Source of the DNA: CAZCDS01 sp964497585
GTDB taxonomy: Bacteria > Desulfobacterota > Desulfomonilia > Desulfomonilales > Desulfomonilaceae
Assembly: GCA_964497585.1 (NCBI GenBank)
Contig: CAZCDS010000029.1
Span: 7,973 to 71,972, forward strand
Length of the DNA stretch: 64,000 nt
Direction: 5' to 3'
Made by a program: the position numbers and the translations under genes. The notes under the pieces were generated by a model. It had not been told where the DNA came from and searched no databases. It worked only from the letters and a program-made list of their open reading frames with translations. Below are positions 14,355-22,376 of this stretch, one piece after another (within the stretch, counting starts at the first letter, position 1; every line of letters starts with the position of its first letter).

Positions 14355-15464
14355 TTGATACAGGCCATCCTTTTTCCGGCTCTCTCCATCGCAGGTCTCG
14401 CGGCTGCGCTCGCCCTGATCATTCTCATCGCGGAGCGCTACCTCATGGACTACGGCGAGGTGGAGCTGACCATAAACGATGAGAAGAAGTTGACGGTAAA
14501 GGGCGGCGGCACGGTCCTGTCTACCTTGAAAGAGCAGAAGCTATTCATACCCTCCGCGTGCGGGGGACGCGCAACTTGTGCGTACTGTAAGGTCAAGGCG
14601 GTGTCCGGCTTCGGCGAGGTGCTGCCCACAGAGGCTCCGCTCCTGACCAAGGAGGAGATCGCGGATAGTGTCCGCCTCTCATGCCAGATCAAGATCAAGA
14701 ACGACGTCGCGATCGAGATCCCTGAGGAACTCTTCTATATCAAGGAGTATCAAGCCGTTTTGGAGCAGGTCGTCGATCTGACGTACGACATCAAAGGGTT
14801 CCGTTTCCGACTGATCGAACCGGACACCATAGAATACAAGCCCGGCCAGTACATCCAATTTCAGACGCCTGAATACGGCGATTCGGATGAATCGGTCTAC
14901 CGGGCCTATTCCATGAGTGGTGTTCCGACGGAAAGGAACCACGTCGATCTCATGGTGCGGCTCGTTCCCGAGGGAATCTGCACCACGTACATGTTCGACT
15001 ATCTCAACGCAGGCGATGAAGTGACCTTTACAGGCCCCTTCGGCGACTTCTATCTTCGCGATACCGGCCGTCGAATGATCTGTATTGCCGGAGGCTCGGG
15101 AATGGCGCCGATACGTTCCATTCTGCGCTCCATGACCAGGGAGGAGATCGCTCAGCGTCAACCGATCTTCTTTTTTGGGGCACGCTCGAAGAGGGATCTC
15201 TTCCTTGTGGACGAATGGAAGGAATTCGAAGAGCAGAATCCGGGATTCACGTTCGTTCCCGCGCTCTCCCAACCCGCACCGGATGACGCATGGGAGGGCG
15301 AGAAGGGCCGTATTACCGAGGTTGTTGAGAGGTTCGCAGAAACGGGCGTGGAGGACGCGGAAGGCTATCTTTGCGGCAGTCCGGGACTGCTCAACGCGTG
15401 CGTGGAGTGCCTGACGAATGCCGGGATAGACGAGGAGCGCATCTTCTATGACAAATTCGAGTGA
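14355..15464 (+). CDS. NqrF-like NADH-oxidising 2Fe-2S/FAD subunit
   Basis: 369 residues from a TTG at 14355, chosen because AAGGA lies 9 bases upstream and the N-terminal anchor helix (about 5-27) begins there. A plant-type ferredoxin domain follows with Cys69, Cys75, Cys78 and Cys110; then a ferredoxin-reductase module with the FAD motif RAYSM, an NAD site starting CIAGGSGMAP and a C-terminal CGSP. This is the electron-entry subunit of Na+-NQR (NADH to FAD to 2Fe-2S). Its presence after BCDE-type genes gives nqr gene order, yet nqrA is missing and no rnfB or rnfC is present. Confidence 0.93.
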   Translation: MIQAILFPALSIAGLAAALALIILIAERYLMDYGEVELTINDEKKLTVKGGGTVLSTLKEQKLFIPSACGGRATCAYCKVKAVSGFGEVLPTEAPLLTKEEIADSVRLSCQIKIKNDVAIEIPEELFYIKEYQAVLEQVVDLTYDIKGFRFRLIEPDTIEYKPGQYIQFQTPEYGDSDESVYRAYSMSGVPTERNHVDLMVRLVPEGICTTYMFDYLNAGDEVTFTGPFGDFYLRDTGRRMICIAGGSGMAPIRSILRSMTREEIAQRQPIFFFGARSKRDLFLVDEWKEFEEQNPGFTFVPALSQPAPDDAWEGEKGRITEVVERFAETGVEDAEGYLCGSPGLLNACVECLTNAGIDEERIFYDKFE

Positions 15465-15924
15465 ACGGACGGAACAGCATACGGGCGACCCGTATCTCGC
15501 CGAGATCGAGCGATCTCTGCGCCACGGCAACTACCTCAGGGAAGACGAGAGGACCCTCGCGCGCATCCTCGAAGACGACGCGGAGGAAGTCTCCCGGCTC
15601 GGCATGGACCTCGAAGAGATCGGCGCCCGGATGAAGAGGCTCTATGAAGAAGGCCGGCGCGGACTCGGCGATCCCGTGACCGTGGACGGGACCTTCGAAG
15701 TGGTCGTGACCGAAGCCCGTGGCATCCTCGCCTGCCCCTTCCGGGACCATTTCCCATCACCCAAGGTTATCGTCGACGCCGCTAACCTCAAGACAGGCCG
15801 CAAGCTGAGGTTTTCCGTCCTCGGATGGCACTTGATCCAGGAGCATGGGTTCTTCCAGGGCAAGGGAAGCCCGTTCCGCATAGAACCCCGGCACCTCCAC
15901 GATTTCTTCTCGGGAACAGGATAG
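15448..15924 (+). CDS. Conserved-looking unknown protein at the end of the nqr-like operon
   Basis: 158 residues; its ATG overlaps the 3' end of the nqrF-like gene by 17 bp, so it is probably translated with the pump. The N-terminal half is helical and acidic (EDERTLARILEDDAEEVSRLGMDLEEI); the C-terminal half is mixed, with ACPFRDHFPSPK and GWHLIQEHGFFQGKGSPFRIEP. There is no signal peptide or membrane helix. I do not recognise the family. By position it may assist assembly or regulation of the ion pump. Confidence 0.7.
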   Translation: MTNSSERTEQHTGDPYLAEIERSLRHGNYLREDERTLARILEDDAEEVSRLGMDLEEIGARMKRLYEEGRRGLGDPVTVDGTFEVVVTEARGILACPFRDHFPSPKVIVDAANLKTGRKLRFSVLGWHLIQEHGFFQGKGSPFRIEPRHLHDFFSGTG

Positions 15925-15945
15925 GATAGTCTTTTCCGAGACGTA

Positions 15946-16200
15946 ATGGGGAGAGAACCACTACTAGTGCGGGCGTTGTTCCTCTGGCTGCTCCGTGCTT
16001 ACATGAAGCGATCAATGGACGTGATGCACCTTGCATGGGTACTGGAGAGAATCGATGATAGCGCCCGACGAAATGTCCTGTCCGAAGAGAACCTGAGAGA
16101 AGCAAACTCGCGCAAACAAGTAGACTCGGAGAAAGAAGGTCTTTGCCAATGTTTGGGGGGGTTGATCAAGCGCTTTTGGCATTTGCTTACGTACGTGTAG
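15946..16200 (+). CDS. Short open frame, doubtful
   Basis: 84 residues with one possible amphipathic N-terminal helix and a basic, cysteine-containing tail. There is no clear ribosome site before the ATG and no recognisable domain. It may be non-coding. Confidence 0.2.
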   Translation: MGREPLLVRALFLWLLRAYMKRSMDVMHLAWVLERIDDSARRNVLSEENLREANSRKQVDSEKEGLCQCLGGLIKRFWHLLTYV

Positions 16201-16507
16201 TTGTTACATGTTTTAGGATTCCTATAATTCCTCTGTTTCTGGGGACTTGGCCTGAACCAGGGACTTCTTCAAATACTCTCACGTCCGGATAGCCCCTTTC
16301 TCGGGAATCGCGGTGCACGAATCGACGACAACTCGTTCGCGAAGAACGCGCGGTGGATTCCGAGCGACGCACGCCGGTTGACAGAAGAGATAGGGCCGAA
16401 GTATGCTCGAAGACCTTTGAGGGGATATTGGTGGAGGACCGTTGCTGCACAAGCCCTTTGCCGTAATGTCGATCGTACGGGTTCTCTTATTAGATGGTAA
16501 GGCTGTT
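16201..16507. other. Intergenic region, nothing clear
   Basis: No gene, hairpin-terminator or promoter that I would stand behind. Confidence 0.4.
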
Positions 16508-17425
16508 ATGGCGCGTACATTCGTGGTGCTTGTCCTTGGGTTTATCGTTACCTGCTGCGTGTCGCTCTGCCACGGCAGTGAACCGTGGCCGGAAGACATC
16601 AACAGGATCAAGCAGAGGGGAAAGCTCGTTGTAGCACAATATGGCGGGGTGCGATCGGGCTTCTTCCGTTTCGATGACGCGGGTCAATGCCCTACTCTGC
16701 CCTCCTGCCTGTACAAGGGGCGGCGCCTTGTGGGTTGCGATATTTCCCTGGCAACCCAAATCGCCCGAAGCCTCGGTGTAAAGCTGGAACTCGATCGTTC
16801 CGCAGAAGATTTCAACGGCGTGTGTCGCAATGTGGCTGTGGGAAAGGCCGATATAGGACTGTCCAAGTTGAGCGTCACGGTCAAGCGTGCTCAATACGTA
16901 AGATTCACGACTCCCTACGCCGTGCTCAGGTCGGGCATCCTCGTCGACCGGCTTTACCTGTCCAAAGCCAAGGCAGGGAAGAATCCGCTGGAAATCTGCA
17001 GCCGCAGCGATACCAGAATCGGCATCATAGGGAAATCCTCTTACGTGGAATTTGCTCGGAAAGCCTTTCCGAGGGCTCACCTGGTCTTCTACGATGACGT
17101 GGACCCCATGCTCCAGGCGGTACTCCGCGGAGAAATTCACATTCTCTACGGGGAAGAGCTCATGCTTATGGAAAAGCTCCACGACGATCCCAAGCTCGCG
17201 CTGAGACTCCTCTTTATCCCGGTTCCCAAGATAGAGGATCGCATTGCGATTGCGGTCTCCCCTCGCACTCCGAATCTCCTGGCCTTCCTCAACGTGTTCC
17301 TGAAGTTGAACCACGCGCACGAACAGGCCGCGCAGATACTGAAATCTCTGGTGCCGGCGGCGGCAGCGCTATCGGGAGATACCGGCAAGATCGATGTCTG
17401 GAGCGGCCGACGCCTCACCGAGTGA
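16508..17425 (+). CDS. Family 3 extracellular solute-binding protein
   Basis: 305 residues from the ATG at 16508, where a signal peptide begins (MARTFVVLVLGFIVTCCVSLCHG); an upstream in-frame ATG at 16442 would only add a non-hydrophobic extension. The mature part has the SBP_bac_3 two-lobe pattern: RGKLVVAQ entry, GCDISLATQIARSLGVKLE, then VGKADIGLSKLSVTVKRAQYVRFTTPY. It would bind an amino acid or small organic acid in the periplasm. No ABC permease or ATPase is adjacent; instead a dicarboxylate symporter follows, so binding-protein and carrier may serve related substrates, or the protein may be a sensor. Confidence 0.85.
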   Translation: MARTFVVLVLGFIVTCCVSLCHGSEPWPEDINRIKQRGKLVVAQYGGVRSGFFRFDDAGQCPTLPSCLYKGRRLVGCDISLATQIARSLGVKLELDRSAEDFNGVCRNVAVGKADIGLSKLSVTVKRAQYVRFTTPYAVLRSGILVDRLYLSKAKAGKNPLEICSRSDTRIGIIGKSSYVEFARKAFPRAHLVFYDDVDPMLQAVLRGEIHILYGEELMLMEKLHDDPKLALRLLFIPVPKIEDRIAIAVSPRTPNLLAFLNVFLKLNHAHEQAAQILKSLVPAAAALSGDTGKIDVWSGRRLTE

Positions 17426-17492
17426 GAGCCGAGAGAAAGGACGCGGCCGGCAATGAGCCGCAACCAGCGCAAGCCCATGCGTTAAGCTGAAA

Positions 17493-18827
17493 GTGGACTC
17501 GATGGAAAAACAAGAAAGAGACCTTTTCTCACGTGTCTTGAGCCTGCTCCGAAACTTCTGGGTCAATCTCCTGGCTATCGGGCTCGGGGTCCTGATCGGT
17601 CTCACCTCCAAGGAGACTGCCACCCAGCTCATCCCCGTGGGCAAGCTCTATCTGGCACTCCTCGCGATGACGGTCCTTCCAATCGTCTTCTCTGCCATCA
17701 CCCACAGTCTCGGGCAACTGCTGCGGTCGGGCAACGCGGGCACGTACCTGTTGCGACTCGTGATAGTCTTTTGTCTATCAGTGCTTCTCGCGTCGACGGT
17801 GGGGGTCATCGGGGGGCTCATCGGCGATCCTGGCCGAGGCATGAGCAGCACGGACCACAGTCTGCTCGGCAAGCTGCTCCTGTGCGTGCCGGCTCAATCG
17901 GTTCACCAGGCAACTCACCCGCCAGGGTTTGTTGATTTTGTCACCGGCATCGTTCCCGAAAACATATTTCGCGCGTTCACCAGCGGGAAAAGCCTTGCCG
18001 TGATTTTCGTGAGCATCCTTATGGGTGTCGCATTGGGTGTGAACCCGAGCGAGGCCAGCGGCCGGCTGTTGGAAGTTGTTCGCGGGGTCTATGAGACTTT
18101 TCTTAGGATACTCAACTGGGCGCTCTATGCCTTGCCGTTCGGTTTGTGCTGCTTGATGGCCGGCCAGATTGCGGTAATCGGGACCGACTACCTCTTTACA
18201 CTTTCCAAGCTCGTCGCCCTATTCTACGTTTGCTGTGGGGTCTTGTGTATGGTCTATCTGGCGGTCATACGGGTCGTTACGAGACACTCAGTGCTCACGA
18301 TCGTGCGTGCGTTCCGCGATCCGTTGACGGTCGCCTTCGTTGCGAGCAACAGTCTCGTTGCCATGCCGATCGCATTTCGGCATCTGGAGGACGATCTGGA
18401 ACAGCCTCACGATCTGGTGGAGCTGGTCGTGCCGCTCGGGCTGGTTATGAATCGTCATGCCTATCCGCTGCTCTTTGCTCTTATGGCTGTTTTCACCGCA
18501 CAGGTCTACGGTCATACCCTGTCTGTTCCTCACCTGATCGAGCTGTCGTTCGCCGCGGCCCTGACGGGTATGGCGGCTATCGGACCGGCGGCTTCGGTCG
18601 CTCCCATGCTCGGGTTCGTCGTCGCTCCGCTGGGCCTCCCCATTGGGCTCGGCATCGCCACGCTGGTGGAAACCACGTCTATTGTGACCCCGATGGTCGC
18701 CATGACTCATCTTTTCGGCAGCAGCGCGGCAGCCACCCTGATCGGGGCGGGTAAAGCCTCACATACCTCGGAACAGCCAAACGCCGGCATGCAAGGCGCT
18801 CCTGAGGCTTCCTCCTCAAGCGCTTAG
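17493..18827 (+). CDS. Dicarboxylate/amino acid:cation symporter (SDF family)
   Basis: 444 residues from a GTG at 17493 (ATG at 17502 also possible). A polytopic carrier with the sodium:dicarboxylate symporter pattern: N-terminal helices around VGKLYLALLAMTVLPIVFSAIT, and a C-terminal core with ASNSLVAMPIAF standing where the serine-rich hairpin and substrate loop lie, and GIATLVETTSIVTP as the last conserved helix. Several usual family residues are replaced (the typical serine-rich tip is poor), so the substrate is unclear. It lies 67 bp after the solute-binding protein. Confidence 0.8.
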   Translation: MDSMEKQERDLFSRVLSLLRNFWVNLLAIGLGVLIGLTSKETATQLIPVGKLYLALLAMTVLPIVFSAITHSLGQLLRSGNAGTYLLRLVIVFCLSVLLASTVGVIGGLIGDPGRGMSSTDHSLLGKLLLCVPAQSVHQATHPPGFVDFVTGIVPENIFRAFTSGKSLAVIFVSILMGVALGVNPSEASGRLLEVVRGVYETFLRILNWALYALPFGLCCLMAGQIAVIGTDYLFTLSKLVALFYVCCGVLCMVYLAVIRVVTRHSVLTIVRAFRDPLTVAFVASNSLVAMPIAFRHLEDDLEQPHDLVELVVPLGLVMNRHAYPLLFALMAVFTAQVYGHTLSVPHLIELSFAAALTGMAAIGPAASVAPMLGFVVAPLGLPIGLGIATLVETTSIVTPMVAMTHLFGSSAAATLIGAGKASHTSEQPNAGMQGAPEASSSSA

Positions 18828-18982
18828 TACACCGATGCACAGGTTATAGTCCCAAATGAACAGGGGCTCGTCCTCGATCACCGGCAGCTTCTCCCGTCTG
18901 CGTATCTTGATCTTCTCTGAATAGGTGATCATGGTGATAGTCTCCCGATGGGATTGCTTGGCTACAGCACCCATGAGAGCGT

Positions 18983-19657
18983 CTATTCGCTGACGGGCTT
19001 TCCCGGTAACGGTCTGGTCCCTTCGGCGGACAACCATCTGTCGAATCGGTCTTCCCCCGTTCGATTCACGTTTTCCTTGTCGAGATGCCATCGGAGCGGA
19101 TTGTTTCTCACGTATTCTCGGATACGATGCAACGATCTCTCATCTCGTATGACATGCTCGTAGTAGTTGCGCTGCCACAAACGGCCCCTGAAGGGCTTCC
19201 AGCCGGATCTCCCTACCTCTGCCGCATAGTTCTCCGTCGTGACCGATTTGAACCGATGAATCACCTCCGGCAATGAGACCGTAGGGGCAACCCTCTGTGG
19301 TTGCCCTGGCCTCGCCGCTGGGTCTGAATCAGGGCAGGCACAATGGCCTGCCCCTACCGCCGACGTCTGCAGACGCACAATACCGTGAATGTGGTTGGGC
19401 ATGACAACGAACTCGTCCACCTCAACGCCGGTACAATAAGAGGGGAGTCGATCCCAGACTTCCCGCACCATCCGCCCCGCCGGCTTGAGGACCATCTTTC
19501 CCTCGGAAACCCGGCCCAAGAGACGCTCACCCTCTTGAACGCAGATGGTAACGAAATAGAATCCCTCCTGCGAGTAGTCATAGTTTGGCAGGCGGATGGA
19601 TCGTCGTCTCCCCTTGGCTCGGTTGCCTTTGGCTTTCTGTTCGGATGATGCAGCCAT
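18983..19657 (-). mobile_element. REP-associated tyrosine transposase (RAYT)
   Basis: A 224-residue Y1/HUH transposase. The N-terminus has RLPNYDYSQEGFYFVTICVQ, the metal-binding HUH motif is in MPNHIHGI, and the catalytic Tyr lies in WQRNYYEHVIRDE followed by the typical YVRNNPLRW end. RAYTs nick and move REP palindromes. Two perfect 8-bp hairpins lie inside the coding frame (19286-19307 and 19333-19354) and encode the spacer region between HUH and Tyr motifs. No complete insertion-sequence ends are visible. It is a likely domesticated gene matching the palindromes at 4.4, 11.0 and 23.8 kb. Confidence 0.88.
19286..19354. repeat. Two REP-like hairpins inside the RAYT gene
   Basis: GGGCAACC (19286-19293) pairs with GGTTGCCC (19300-19307), and GGGCAGGC (19333-19340) pairs with GCCTGCCC (19347-19354). 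Both are in-frame and translated into a low-complexity Pro/Ala-rich linker. Confidence 0.6.
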
Positions 19658-19789
19658 CTGTCCGGATCACTTGGCCTGTGCCCCGCAGTCACAAGCTGCG
19701 GCGACTCGAAGGTTACTGTCCGCAACATCTCCAGCCCGCGTTTGCAGTGGGAACGACACGGGCGGGAACGCTCCAGGCCCCGGTTGGGG

Positions 19790-20080
19790 TCACCATGAAT
19801 GGGAAATGGCTCCGGCTTTGCACGCCTCCACGCACGGGAGCGCGGGCCGGTCCTCTCCCGGTTTGCAGGGATTACACTCGTATTTCAGCTTCTTCTTCTT
19901 GTCCGAACAGACAATGGCCAACGGCTCATTTCGGAAAGGATCGTTCGGATCCTCGTCGACCACCTCGAAGACGTCCTGGGGGCATGCGGACACACAATCA
20001 CCACAACCGTCGCATTTGTCGGTGTCTATGGTTATGAAATAATCTCCGGAACCGTCGCTGTATCCGTAGTTTGCCAACAT
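19790..20080 (-). CDS. 2[4Fe-4S] ferredoxin (BzdM-like)
   Basis: 96 residues from ATG 20080 with GAGAGGAA upstream. The first cluster motif is CDGCGDCVSACP; the second is CNPCKP-x6-PCVEACKAGA, with a longer loop between the cysteines. It follows the two ATPase subunit genes on the same strand, the same P-Q-M order as in Azoarcus-type bzd clusters, where the ferredoxin supplies electrons to the ATP-driven reductase activator. The role as electron donor is inferred from context. Confidence 0.85.
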   Translation of the reverse strand: MLANYGYSDGSGDYFITIDTDKCDGCGDCVSACPQDVFEVVDEDPNDPFRNEPLAIVCSDKKKKLKYECNPCKPGEDRPALPCVEACKAGAISHSW

Positions 20081-20147
20081 AGTCCGTTCCTCTCTGTTGG
20101 GTAGGCGCTGTTGCACGGCACGACCGTAACATGACGGAACCAACGAC

Positions 20148-21029
20148 CTATGTGCGGCTCTTGCCCTTCCTGCAGAGTGCATGGCCGAACAGCGCAGCGC
20201 CCGCCGCGCCCGCCAACTGGGTGTCCCACTCGGTCTTGAGCGGTTCGAGGCCGAGCTTCTTTGTAAGCCGGTCGATGACTCCCCGGTTCTTTGCCATCCC
20301 GCCGGTAATCGCGAATCCCGGTTCCACGCCCACGCGTTTCAGGAGCGAATGGATCCTCTCTGCCATGGCGGCGCAGTACGCCGCGAGCACTTCGTTGGTC
20401 TTCCATCCCTTGCGCAAGAGGCCGGTGGCCTCCGATTTCGCGTACACGACGCAGGTGCTGGAAACGGGATCCGGCTCCTCGTCGATCTGAAAGGAACGGT
20501 CGCCGACTTCTCCGATGGGAACCCCGAGCAGATCCGCAAAGACTTCCATGCCGCGGCCCGTGCCGGCAGCGCATTTGTCGTTCATCAGGAAATTGGTAAC
20601 CTTGCCCTTCTCGTCGCACCGGATGGCCTTGATGTCCTGGCCGCCGACATCGAGAATGGTCCTCACGTCCGGTCCGTACATGAAGTGTGCGCCTCTTGCG
20701 TGGCACGCGATCTCCGTGACGGTTCGGTCGGCCATGGGGACGTTCACCCGACCGTATCCCGTGCCGATACAGTAGTTGATCCTGTCCTCGGTCAGGTCGG
20801 TGTTCTCGAGTGCGAACGTGAGCGCGTCCCGTGCACTGGTCGGGCTGTCCGATCCCGTCCTCATGTTGCCGTACGCGTAGAAGTTGCCGTCCGCCATGAT
20901 AACGGCCTGTGAGCTAACAGAGCCCACGTCGATCCCAACCGTGATGAACTGAGCGTCCTGCCATTTGGTGTCAGGGCTGACCCAATTGGTCTCTTCCCAT
21001 CGCCAGTAATCTTTCTTCTCCTCGGCCAT
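20148..21029 (-). CDS. BcrA/BadF/BzdQ-type ATPase subunit
   Basis: 293 residues, ATG preceded by GGAGGAG. An ASKHA-fold ATPase of the benzoyl-CoA reductase/2-hydroxyacyl-CoA dehydratase activator family: phosphate-1 motif GIDVGSVSSQAV, phosphate-2 DVGGQDIKAI, NDKCAAGTGRG with the Cys that holds the [4Fe-4S] cluster at the dimer interface, and CVVYAKSEATGLL. The extended N-terminus (MAEEKKDYWRWEETNW) is typical of the BzdQ branch. It pairs with the next gene upstream and drives ATP-dependent low-potential electron transfer. The catalytic N and O subunits are not in the window. Confidence 0.88.
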   Translation of the reverse strand: MAEEKKDYWRWEETNWVSPDTKWQDAQFITVGIDVGSVSSQAVIMADGNFYAYGNMRTGSDSPTSARDALTFALENTDLTEDRINYCIGTGYGRVNVPMADRTVTEIACHARGAHFMYGPDVRTILDVGGQDIKAIRCDEKGKVTNFLMNDKCAAGTGRGMEVFADLLGVPIGEVGDRSFQIDEEPDPVSSTCVVYAKSEATGLLRKGWKTNEVLAAYCAAMAERIHSLLKRVGVEPGFAITGGMAKNRGVIDRLTKKLGLEPLKTEWDTQLAGAAGAALFGHALCRKGKSRT

Positions 21030-21064
21030 CTGTATCTCCTCCGATCCGGATTCGGTTGTTGGTC

Positions 21065-21841
21065 CTAGTCGCCGTCCTGGGCCGCGACCACGGCCGCGCC
21101 CACTGCCGCTCCGTACTCGGGTTTTTCCGGGATGAAAAGCTCGTCCACGCCCAGTTCCCTCTTGAGGGCCTCGACAAAGCCGGGATTGTACGCCACCCCG
21201 CCCAGCATGACGATGTCGGGGTTGACCCCTATCCGTCGGATCATGGAGACGATACGGCCGGCCATGGAGTCATGAATGGCTCTGCTGATATCCTGTTTCT
21301 GCGTCTTGGCATGGATCAGACCAACCACTTCCGATTCGGCGAAGATTGCACACTGTGCGTTCATCGGGATGGACTTGTCCGAGGTGAGAGCGAGGGGTCC
21401 CATCTCCTCGATGGGGGTCTCCAGCGCCCGCGCCATGGCTTCGATGAAGGCTCCCGAGCCCGCGGCGCACTTATCGTTGATTGCGAAGTCTTCAACCCGG
21501 CCGCTCTCGTCAATCCTCACGGCTCGGCCTTCCTCCGCGCCCACGTCCGTAACGGTCCTGGAATTGGGGAAATAGAAGTGTGAAGCCGCGGCGATGGCCT
21601 TGATGTCATTGACCTTAACATCGGCCTGCTTTACCGAGTTCACGCCCGAGCCGGTACCGCCGATGCGTTCGAGCTGGTCCTGAGACAGGCCGGCCTCTTG
21701 GAGGGCCCTGTTCAGGGAATCCGTGACGGCCGCCTCCTGCTCGAAGCCGGTCGGGACGGCGGCTCTCGCGATTGCTTGGCCATCCTTCAAAATAACGGTC
21801 TTTGTGTTCTTGGCACCACAGTCGATTCCTGCAGTGATCAT
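21065..21841 (-). CDS. BcrD/BadG/BzdP-type ATPase subunit
   Basis: 258 residues, GAGGAGG before the ATG. The paralogue of the gene downstream: GIDCGAKNTKTVIL, DVGAEEGRAVRI where the second phosphate motif lies (one Gly-Gly-Gln is replaced by Gly-Ala-Glu), NDKCAAGSGAF with the cluster Cys, and CAIFAESEVVGLI. Length fits BzdP (about 260). It opens the P-Q-M operon and is divergent from the tandem TetR regulator, which is the likely regulator of the operon. Confidence 0.88.
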   Translation of the reverse strand: MITAGIDCGAKNTKTVILKDGQAIARAAVPTGFEQEAAVTDSLNRALQEAGLSQDQLERIGGTGSGVNSVKQADVKVNDIKAIAAASHFYFPNSRTVTDVGAEEGRAVRIDESGRVEDFAINDKCAAGSGAFIEAMARALETPIEEMGPLALTSDKSIPMNAQCAIFAESEVVGLIHAKTQKQDISRAIHDSMAGRIVSMIRRIGVNPDIVMLGGVAYNPGFVEALKRELGVDELFIPEKPEYGAAVGAAVVAAQDGD

Positions 21842-22376
21842 CTCACAAGCCTCCTCTTGCGTCGGAGGCGGGACTCGCTCCCACCGCCGTCATCGGTTCG
21901 GGTTGATCATTGGGGCTTCGCCAGGCCGAGCGTTTCCGGGAAGATATCGATCCCGGTTTCGAATGCTTTCTCGTCGCACTCACGCTCTTCACCCATGTTG
22001 TGTTCGTACGTCATGACCTTGTGTGCACCCGTGCGCTCGATTCTGACCTGTACTTGGCCTTATGGAATACATGAATGCTACTCACATTTGCTCTTCCTGT
22101 CAAGACTCTTCACGACTTCTTGCCGGGTGATTCCAGATCAAGGAAGGTGGCTCCTTTGGTCGCTTACGATGCCCTGTGCATCCTCGCTTCGAACTCCCGC
22201 GTACCTCATCCGTGGCCGCAAGAGGGATGCTCCACCCGTGCTCTCCCCCTCGGCATGCCGTCCCCACGCGTCGATAAGTCTCCTTTTTCCCGGACGACGT
22301 GGGATTTCCGCGACCGGGGAGAAGAAATCCTTGACAATAGATATATATAAGTGATATTTGGTTTTACGGGAAGTCG
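21842..22376. other. Divergent regulatory region between bzdP-like operon and tandem TetR gene
   Basis: 535 bp with no supported gene. It holds the regulator's promoter near its right end (22331-22358) and presumably operator sites for both directions. Confidence 0.5.
22331..22358 (+). promoter_or_regulatory. Promoter and AT-rich operator candidate of the tandem TetR gene
   Basis: TTGACA at 22331-22336, a 16-bp spacer that is an alternating AT tract (ATAGATATATATAAGT), and GATATT at 22353-22358. The AT tract is partly symmetric and unlike the GC-rich surroundings, a plausible autoregulatory operator. Confidence 0.45.

Noticed and set aside
18816..19091. 91-codon minus-strand frame overlapping the RAYT gene end
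   Set aside because: Overlaps the transposase in another frame, basic and low in complexity, no ribosome site.
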